DNA of 12,765 bases, taken from NCBI GenBank assembly GCA_964550025.1, contig CAZJYI010000237.1, positions 1 through 12,765 on the forward strand, read 5' to 3'. Positions within the stretch are counted from its first letter, which is position 1. Each line of letters begins with the position of its first letter. The notes under the pieces were generated by a model that saw only the letters and a list, made by a program, of their open reading frames with translations, did no database searches and was not told the origin of the DNA. Positions 1 through 6,100 of this stretch are shown piece by piece. A program made the position numbers and the translations under genes. Source of the stretch: CAZJYI01 sp964550025 (GTDB lineage: Bacteria; Verrucomicrobiota; Kiritimatiellia; UBA8416; CAYOBW01).

Positions 1-129
1 GAGCGCGGAACGCTGCGCCTGACGCACGATACGCAGGAATGCCTGGACGCTCTCGTCGCCTCCAACATGAGCAACCTCGGCATCATCCTGCCCATCGGGG
101 CACTGGTCTTCATCCTGGTGAGCAGTTGA
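1..129 (+). CDS. C-terminal end of an unidentified protein with a terminal hydrophobic segment
   Basis: Frame 1 is open from the window edge to a TGA at 127-129, giving the last 42 residues of a protein whose start lies outside the window. The visible tail begins ERGTLRLTHDTQECLDALVA and ends with a hydrophobic run, NLGIILPIGALVFILVSS, that could be a single C-terminal membrane helix. The codon choice is GC-rich like the downstream genes, which supports real coding, but no family can be assigned from so short a tail. The spacer of more than 400 bp before the next gene, filled with repeats, argues against a tight operon with it. The short length leaves open that the frame is fortuitous. Confidence 0.6.
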   Translation, partial: ERGTLRLTHDTQECLDALVASNMSNLGIILPIGALVFILVSS

Positions 130-176
130 AGCACGGAAGAACACGGCGTCGCATAGCCGCAGCCAAAAGGGAATGC

Positions 177-211
177 GAACCGCGAATGCACGCGAATGAC
201 GCGAATGCGAT
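177..211. repeat. Short tandem array of CGCGAATG units
   Basis: Three copies of the octamer CGCGAATG follow each other with a 9-10 nt period in the spacer after the first gene's stop. The array is non-coding and sits just before a second short-period array and the longer hairpin repeats. Similar short-period intergenic arrays are, from general recollection, common in large environmental PVC genomes; their function is not known. Confidence 0.6.
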
Positions 212-233
212 GTGACCCCCGGAGAAGGAACCA

Positions 234-260
234 CGGATTACACCGATTGCGCGGATGGGA
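234..260. repeat. Nine-nucleotide tandem array, CGGATTACA type
   Basis: Three consecutive 9-nt units can be read: CGGATTACA, CCGATTGCG and CGGATGGGA. A further CGGATGG lies at 273-279 and again at 400-406 and 415-421, so this motif runs into the longer direct repeats that follow. It looks like a degenerate member of the CACGGATTACA class of dispersed intergenic repeat. No coding role is seen. Confidence 0.55.
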
Positions 261-265
261 TGGGA

Positions 266-387
266 AGGCCCACGGATGGAATACGCGATCCTCACCGATC
301 GTAATCGCACTCTCCGGCACACCCATCGTCGCGAAGCGATCTCCGGGGCGATTGGTGAGGGAGAGGAGTGGGATTACGATTGGGGAG
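266..387 (+). repeat. Hairpin-type intergenic repeat, copy 1
   Basis: This is the first of two nearly identical direct copies, offset by 142 bp from copy 2. The left arm CTCACCGATCGTAATCGCAC (291-310) is an imperfect inverted match to the right end of the element (about 363-387), which contains GATTACGATTGGGGAG. A second partial match to the left arm, CGATTGGTGAGG (349-360), gives an alternative partner for the same arm. The segment between arms carries short GC-rich stretches. Copies are similar in architecture to the inverted copy downstream of the DUF2079 gene. The element is not a CRISPR repeat and encodes no evident protein. Confidence 0.8.
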
Positions 388-407
388 AAAGGCACCCACG
401 GATGGGG

Positions 408-527
408 AGGCCCACGGATGGAATACGCGATCCTCACCGATCGTAATCGCACTCTCCGGCACACCCATCGTCGCGGAACGATCCCGGGGCGATTGGTGAG
501 GGGGAGGAGTGGGATTACGATTGGGGA
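408..527 (+). repeat. Hairpin-type intergenic repeat, copy 2, abutting the DUF2079 gene
   Basis: This copy matches copy 1 almost base for base from AGGCCCACGGATGG to GGATTACGATTGGGGA. The differences include a one-base deletion near 483 and a few substitutions around 475-480 and 502. It ends about 15 bp before the ATG of the membrane-protein gene, so any transcript started upstream would carry the folded element directly ahead of the ribosome-binding region. Confidence 0.8.
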
Positions 528-542
528 AGGGAAGACCAGGGC

Positions 543-2444
543 ATGAGCAACAGCGGAAAAGGCAGGCGGCGCGGCGCGCGGGTGTTGACTGCATTCCTAC
601 GGTCGCCACGCCTGCATCGCGCCATCACGGTCAGCGCCCTGGTGCTCTGCGTTCTTGCGTTGTTCTACGAGCTGCGGGGGGTGTATTGCGCGTTCATGTG
701 GCACAAGTTCGGCGCGGATCATGGGCTCTACACGAACATGATCTGGAATACCCTGCACGGTGCGCCGTTCCGCATGGTGATGGACCGCTCGTACCTCATC
801 AAACACCTGTCCTTCTCCCTGGCGCTGCTCGGACCGCTCTTCTGCCTGTGGGATCATCCGTTTCTCCTGAGCGTGGTTCAGTGGGCCATGGTCGTCGTGG
901 GCGGCCTGATCATCGTGGAGAGCGGCCGGCACGACCGCGTTCCCTGGCCGCTCCTGGCCACCGTTGCTCTCCTCTTCACGGCCTACCCGCTGACGCAGAG
1001 CGTAGTCCTCGTGGAGTTCCACGGCGTGGGCACCTACCCGCTCCTGGTCCCATGGCTCTACGCGTGCTTGAAACGGCGCCCCAACCTGGCGTGGATCCCG
1101 CTGTGCGTGCTTCTCGGCGTTCGAGAGGATGCGTTCCATGTGGCAGTTCCCATTCTGCTCTACTTCAGCGTGAAGCAGCGCAGCGGGGTTGTGGCAGCGC
1201 AGTCGGCGGCCGCGTTGCTGTACGGAATCGTGGCCCTGCTCTGGCTGTACCCGTTGATCAACGGCGTGTCCCTGTTCGAGACGCGCAGCGCGTGGATACC
1301 GCAAGGCGACGAGCTGAGTGCGTTGCCGGGCAAAGGCGACCTCCTGCAGCGCCTCGAAGCGGTGCTCTGGGTCGTTCTGCCGATGCTGCCCTTCCTGCGA
1401 AGGGGGACGGTGCCGATCGCGGCTTTCGTGGGTCTTCCCCTGGCCGTGTGCATGGCCGGCCAGTCGGGCACACAACACACCCTGAACGCGCACTACTCCT
1501 CGCCGGTCATGGTCTGCCTGGCTCTCGGCATCCTCGAAGCGGCGGCCGAGTCCGTTCGGCGTGACGGCGACACCATGGGAACGCGGCGATCGCTGCAGGC
1601 CGTCTGGCTGCTTGCCTGCATTCTCGTCGCCCACGCCGTACGCGGCTATCTCCCCGCCGGCGGGCGGCGCACGATACACTACGTGCGCCCCCACCACGGG
1701 GGGCGAAACGCACTGGCCGCGGCGGCGGCCCTGCCGGATCGCGGGATCGTCGCGTGCGGCTACAAGGAACTGCCTTTCTGCGGCAACAGGGCCGACGTCA
1801 CGTTGCTGACCATTGTCGACGACCAGGACCTTCCCCCCGAGCTGTTCTTCCTCCCCATGCGTGCCTTCCGCGGTTCCCAGGGGCCAACAGACTACCTGAC
1901 CAAACTGCAAGACGGCGAGTTTGGCGTCCGCTATTTCAACAGCGGATTCGCAATCCTGCAGCGTGGGCACGCCGGTCGGCACAACGAAGCGTTCCAGGCG
2001 GCCGTGCTCCGGGCAGAACGCACAATCCCCTTTACCAGCACCCACACGCCGCACGGTCGGGACGTCTTCGACGCCTCGTGCGCCAAGCTGCGATACTGGC
2101 ACGGCGACGGCAAGCGGGCCCCCTCCAACCTGGCCTTCGGAACGGCCGTATTGCTGCCGGCGGGTCGGTACGTTGCGCATTTCCGGCTTGGCGCCAAAGC
2201 GCCGCGCGAAAACCACGTCGGCCACTGGGGCCGGCTCGGCCTGCATCCGCTGGGCGGCGGCAATTCCCCAACCGTGGTTGACGTTGAACAGCGTGAGCGC
2301 AAGCGATACGAGCTGGAGACCCAGGCTGTGCCACTGGTGCTCAGCCGCGAGACCCGCGTCGAGCCCCGCGTCACGGGGGGAGACGCCGAATTGTGGCTGG
2401 CGGACGTCTATTTCGAGCGTGTCGGGGACGCCGAACCGGAGTAG
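543..2444 (+). CDS. DUF2079 family polytopic membrane protein with C-terminal beta-rich domain
   Basis: The 633-residue product matches the DUF2079 pattern, a family of multi-spanning membrane proteins of unknown activity that I recall as grouped with GT-C-type glycosyltransferases. What is seen: a basic N-terminus (KGRRRGAR), a first helix near residues 28-45, then the loop FGADHGLYTNMIWNTLHGAP (57-76) corresponding to the family's D-x-x-x-(F/Y) first external loop with Asp59. Further hallmarks are KHLSFSLALLGPLF (87-100), VEFHGVGTYPLL (157-168), VREDAFHV (193-200) and HYSSPVMV (317-324). Roughly ten hydrophobic segments end near residue 368. The remaining 265 residues are soluble and probably extracytoplasmic. 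The last 120 or so contain an LPAGRYVAHFRLGA strand pattern (538-551) like that of jelly-roll domains. The ATG at 543 is preceded by a purine-rich AAGGGA (527-532) at 10 nt spacing; no upstream in-frame alternative is attractive. A role in cell-envelope glycan transfer is inference only. Confidence 0.92.
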   Translation: MSNSGKGRRRGARVLTAFLRSPRLHRAITVSALVLCVLALFYELRGVYCAFMWHKFGADHGLYTNMIWNTLHGAPFRMVMDRSYLIKHLSFSLALLGPLFCLWDHPFLLSVVQWAMVVVGGLIIVESGRHDRVPWPLLATVALLFTAYPLTQSVVLVEFHGVGTYPLLVPWLYACLKRRPNLAWIPLCVLLGVREDAFHVAVPILLYFSVKQRSGVVAAQSAAALLYGIVALLWLYPLINGVSLFETRSAWIPQGDELSALPGKGDLLQRLEAVLWVVLPMLPFLRRGTVPIAAFVGLPLAVCMAGQSGTQHTLNAHYSSPVMVCLALGILEAAAESVRRDGDTMGTRRSLQAVWLLACILVAHAVRGYLPAGGRRTIHYVRPHHGGRNALAAAAALPDRGIVACGYKELPFCGNRADVTLLTIVDDQDLPPELFFLPMRAFRGSQGPTDYLTKLQDGEFGVRYFNSGFAILQRGHAGRHNEAFQAAVLRAERTIPFTSTHTPHGRDVFDASCAKLRYWHGDGKRAPSNLAFGTAVLLPAGRYVAHFRLGAKAPRENHVGHWGRLGLHPLGGGNSPTVVDVEQRERKRYELETQAVPLVLSRETRVEPRVTGGDAELWLADVYFERVGDAEPE

Positions 2445-2476
2445 CGGGCAGCACAAGGGATGGGTGAGGGTCGTGT

Positions 2477-2604
2477 TCCCCATCCGCGGGACTCCCCATT
2501 CTCTTCCCCAATCGTACTCGCACTCCTCCCCCTCCCCAATCGGCCCCGTGACCACTCCCGGATGATCGAGGCGCGAGAGAGTGCGATTACGATCGGTGAG
2601 GACT
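2477..2604 (-). repeat. Hairpin-type intergenic repeat, copy 3, inverted, after the DUF2079 gene
   Basis: Read on the minus strand this segment reproduces the same order of blocks as copies 1 and 2: CTCACCGATCGTAATCGCAC (2581-2600), a variable centre, CGATTGGGGAGG, GAGGAGTG, ACGATTGGGGAAG, then a GCGGATGGGG tail. The two arms are conserved relative to copies 1 and 2, while the central 30 or so bases are unrelated, which is the pattern expected if the fold matters more than the sequence. It begins about 33 bp after the TAG of the membrane-protein gene, so it could form the 3' end of that transcript. There is no T-tract, so it is not a classical intrinsic terminator. Confidence 0.75.
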
Positions 2605-2645
2605 GCCATTCGACACTCTCTTTTCTCTTGCCCTTTCATGGACAC

Positions 2646-2696
2646 GGTCGGGGTGCCGTGCCACAGGCAGGTCCGCCCGTGGCGGATAACCCGACC
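2646..2696 (+). other. Inverted-repeat cluster that could fold as a three-way junction (first of two)
   Basis: GGTCGGG (2646-2652) is perfectly complementary to CCCGACC (2690-2696). Between them are two smaller hairpins: TGCC/GGCA (2654-2657 with 2666-2669) and TCCGCC-CGT-GGCGGA (2672-2686). Together they would make a compact closed stem with two branches. No known riboswitch or small-RNA family was recognised, no T-tract follows, and the fold is read by eye without an energy calculation. Confidence 0.35.
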
Positions 2697-2722
2697 CTTC
2701 ATGAGAGGGAAAACGCCTGTTT

Positions 2723-2772
2723 CGTGTCCCGGAGGGACGGTTGCCCTCCTACGCGGGGCTTCGGCGGACACG
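2723..2772 (+). other. Inverted-repeat cluster with nested hairpin (second of two)
   Basis: CGTGTCC (2723-2729) is perfectly complementary to GGACACG (2766-2772). Immediately inside lies a six-pair hairpin GGAGGG/CCCTCC (2731-2736 with 2744-2749) with a seven-base loop, followed by a short GC-TTCG-GC element. An alternative pairing of GGACGG (2735-2740) with CCGTCC (2779-2784) also exists. The segment may be a dispersed palindromic repeat or part of a structured leader; the sequence alone does not decide. Confidence 0.35.
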
Positions 2773-2843
2773 CCACGCCGTCCGCCCCCGTGGAAGAGCC
2801 AAAGGAAAAGAGTGCATTCGCGGAAGAAACGCCCATTTATTGC

Positions 2844-2875
2844 GTGACAAACGTTATTCGGAGTCGTAGTATGAT
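2844..2875 (+). promoter_or_regulatory. Weak sigma-70-like promoter candidate
   Basis: GTGACA (2844-2849) resembles a -35 box and TATGAT (2870-2875) a -10 box, each one base off consensus, inside the most AT-rich part of the gap. The spacer is 20 bp, longer than the usual 16-18, which lowers confidence. If used it would give the giant gene a 5' leader of about 255 nt. Promoter consensus in this lineage is not well known to me. Confidence 0.25.
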
Positions 2876-3120
2876 CACTACAGGTGAACAGCTTGTGCAA
2901 GAGTAGCTCAAGCCGTACAGCGCGGGGTGAGGCATGTTGGGTTTCTTGGTCAGCCGTGCGGAGCGGGTGTGGAATGTCTTCTGCGCTCCGTATCTGGATT
3001 TGTGCAATTCCGGCTCCCCTTTGAATCCCACCCCCTTTCCTCTTTCAGTGCTTTCCGTCTTCCCAGCAAGCTGACAAGGGACTGGGTACTGTGCAAAACC
3101 AACTCACAATGCAGACAGAG

Positions 3121-3127
3121 TAGGGGG
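3121..3127 (+). promoter_or_regulatory. Ribosome-binding site candidate for the giant gene
   Basis: TAGGGGG lies 9 nt before the ATG at 3137 and is the only strong purine-rich stretch near it. It favours this start over the in-frame ATG at 3170, which would give a shorter, more standard signal peptide and has a competing AGGAAG (3157-3162) at closer spacing. Confidence 0.45.
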
Positions 3128-3136
3128 TGTGACACG

Positions 3137-6100
3137 ATGAACAACGCGAGGAGCACGTCAGGAAGTCGTATGGGGTTTTCATTGAGGTCTTGGCGGAGGG
3201 TGCAAACAGTGGGACTCACCTGCTTGGTGGTCTGCCTGCTGTTTCCGCTGTTGTCATCCGCGGAGAATGGCGACATCGCGATCTTTCGCGAAGCCGCTGC
3301 CGCTGACAACATCACAACGGCGGAGTACGTTCACGACTTCGACACGACCGTGCGTGTGGACGCGATTTCCTACACGCTGAGCGGCGCCACCGACATACAG
3401 TGCGCCGCCGGGCATCACCTGGTTATCTACAGTTCCCGCTTTGATGATCCCGCGAACAACGGCAATCAGCGTTCAGAGATCCAGTCGTGGCTGCGGTTGG
3501 CCGGGAGCGACTTGGGCATCGGTTGGTCCCAGGGGTTCATGCGGCGGCAGAACAACGACTTCGAGTTGCTCACGTCCGGAGGCGGGATCATCGAGGTGGC
3601 CGGCGCCGGCGACGTCCTCCAACTCGTTTCGGCCCGAACGGATGCCGACGCGGACACGGTCATACGCGAGGCCAATACGCCCAACATCCAGCTCGTCAAG
3701 CTCGACGACGGGTGGGACTACTGTCGCCTGAGCAAGAGCAGCAACCAGGCCAACGCCCCGGGCGGAACGGCATTCATCGACGTCACCTACGACGGCCAGG
3801 ACGAGCTGGACACGGGCTCTTTCGGGCACACGAGCGGTTCGGGCGAAATCACGCTGAAGACGGCCGGGCATTACCTTGTATTTGCCAACACCTATTTCCA
3901 GTTCGGTCAGGCGGTTGACAACCGGTCGTCCTACATCCAGCGGCTCACACTGGATGACACCCAGGTCGACGGGTCGCGCACCATGGTCTATCTCAGGGGC
4001 AATCCCAACGCCGACAGTTGCTGCGATGGCGCGGCTGCGATCGGGATGATCATCGAGACGACGAGCGCCGATGCGATCCTGAGCGTCGAGTGCGCCAAGG
4101 AAGGGACCTTCGCGCAGACACCCAACATCCTGGCGGGCAAGACGGCCGTCACCGTCGTGAAGCTGCCGGACACCGGTGAGTACATCCGGCTCGACGACAG
4201 TGGCGCCGACAATTTCAATCCGGGCAGCGCGACGGCACTGGGGTGGGATACGGAAGACGAGATCGACGCGGCCGGTTTTACGCACAGTGACAGCCAGGTC
4301 GGCGCGGCCGTGGATGGCGACTACCTGTTCCTGACGGCCCTGTTCTGCAACGACGACGGGAACCAGCGCATCAAGTGGTGGCAGCGCTGGCGCGTGGACG
4401 GCACGTCGATCAAGGAATGGGGGCAGACCGGCCGGTACTCCCGCAACAGCGAGAGCATTATGAGCGGCAACTGGTCGGGCATTGTGCTCGGGCTGACCGC
4501 GGGGCAGTACGTGGAGGTGGTATCCCAGCAACTCGGCAACGGCGGCACGATGGCCGCCAATGTCAAAGGTGTTCAGGGCGTGCGGCTCGGGTCCATCCTC
4601 AAGCCTTCCGGCCCTCCGGGCGCCCCCGTCATCGCCAATGCCCCGGCCAGCATGGTCACCACCACCAGCGCATGGATGCATGCAACGCTGTCCGATACGG
4701 GTGCGGCGGCCACGGCGGTCTGGTGTTACTGGGGCGACGACGATGCCGACACCAACTTCACCTGGGATGCGACTAACGCCTACGGCGCCACCATCGACAC
4801 GCCGCCGGTGCAATACGTCAACCAGGTAACCGACCTCACCCCGGGGCAGACTTATTATTACCGGTTCTACGCGTCGAACAGCCTGTACGGCATCTGGGCC
4901 AGCCCGACGGTCGCATTCACGACACGACTCATCGGCGAGTGGACGGCGGCCGTGGACAACAAGTGGGGTACGCCCGGGAACTGGTCCGAGGGCGACGTGC
5001 CCAACAGCGAGGGGGAATTCGCCCTGTTCTCCGACTTCGCCACGGGCAACGTCGACATCGACGGAACGCCTTTCACGGTCGGACATATCGACTTCGTGGG
5101 CGGCGACCATGCGCTGATCAACAACAGCAGCAACGCGGCGACCCTCACGGCGGGCGCGTTAACCAACCACGCCGGCGCCAACACGCTTTCGGCCACCGTG
5201 GCTGTTACCGGCACCGCCGAAGTCGCGGGCGGCACGTTGACCCTCGAGGACATCGGGGAGTTCACGGCCGACGGGATCACGCTGAGCGGCGGCACACTGG
5301 AGGTCCGGGGCAACTTGAGGAATGTCGTCGCATCCAACGTGATCCACTACGCGTTCTACGACAACGCCGCCAACTCCCAGCTGCTCGCGATCGACGACGG
5401 CGCAGCCAACGGGCAGAACGGGGGCCTCTTCGCCCTGTCGCCGAGTCCCGAGACCGCGTGGCCGAACCAGGTCAAGGGCAAGTCCATCTGGACCGGGGAG
5501 GTCTGGCAGGGCGGCAACATGAGCGACTCGTATTGCCAGATGTGGTGGGGCAGTTTCCAAGCGCCGGCCACCGGCACGTATACGTTCTACGTCCACGGCG
5601 ATGACTATGAAGTGCTCTGGATCGACGTCAATACGAACGGGGAGTTCGAGACGGCGACGGACCTGGTATCTAACAATGGACCGCAGGAGAACTGGAACAC
5701 GCCGCATACCGAGCAGGTCGCCCTGGTGGGGGGACAGACCTACGCCTGGGCGCTCGCTCACAATGAAGGTGGCGGCGGAGACAGCGTCAACTTCACGATC
5801 GCCATCCCGGGCGGAGCGGCCCAACGCATCAACCCGAGCAACCCGGAGCAGGATGGGTGGTGGTTGGGCACAGGCGACAGCATGGATGCCGACATCCTGC
5901 CGACCATCACGGTGACGGCCGACTCCGGCCTCCACGTCGGCGATCCCGTCATCGACGTGGCGTTCGGCGACATCGTGCTGAATGCCGGCACGCTGACGGC
6001 AACCACGGTTGACGGGGCCGGATCGATCGCCGTACGGAACACCACGGGGAACGGGGCGCTGGCCGTTCTGGGCTACCCGCTGGACTTCGTGACGGCGTCC

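Larger units (their letters stand above)
2605..3136. other. Long non-coding gap upstream of the giant secreted-protein gene
   Basis: About 530 bp follow the inverted repeat with no convincing gene. The first part (2641-2790) is GC-rich and dense in nested inverted repeats, listed separately. From about 2815 to 2885 base composition turns noticeably AT-richer, and a promoter-like site is seen there. The part from 2990 to 3065 is a pyrimidine-rich tract, followed by a CCCAG...CTGGG inverted repeat (3062-3066 with 3082-3086). A 46-codon frame at 2934-3074 is present but has no supporting feature beyond a weak purine-rich upstream stretch. The gap may therefore be a long 5' leader. Confidence 0.6.

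Noticed and set aside
266..527. CRISPR-like array
   Set aside because: Only two copies of a repeat of about 120 bp with a spacing of about 20 bp; size and spacing do not fit CRISPR repeats and spacers.
509..1564. Plus-strand frame of 351 codons overlapping the DUF2079 gene
   Set aside because: Its translation is Arg/Pro/Gly-rich without family features, whereas the overlapping frame from 543 has clear membrane helices and DUF2079 motifs.
266..2604. Composite transposon with the DUF2079 gene as cargo between inverted repeats
   Set aside because: No transposase, no target-site duplication, and unequal copy numbers on the two sides; the elements look like dispersed intergenic repeats instead.
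2477..2604. Intrinsic terminator for the DUF2079 gene
   Set aside because: The inverted repeat can fold, but the arms are imperfect, the loop is long and no T-tract follows, so only a 3'-end structure is suggested.
597..2900. Long minus-strand open frame of 767 codons opposite the DUF2079 gene
   Set aside because: It is the antisense shadow of a clearly conserved membrane-protein gene in GC-rich DNA and runs through the inverted repeat; its translation is Arg/Gly/Pro/His-rich with no recognisable domain.
2934..3074. Small frame of 46 codons (starts MLGFLVSRAERVW) in the gap before the giant gene
   Set aside because: No signal, domain or typical codon bias; the GGTGAGG ahead of the ATG is too close for a good ribosome-binding site, and the second half is encoded by the pyrimidine tract. 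A small peptide cannot be excluded but is not supported.
3473..5110. Minus-strand open frame of 545 codons opposite the N-terminal modules
   Set aside because: It is antisense to the triplicated module and FN3-like module A, with no domain of its own; long antisense frames are expected at this GC content.
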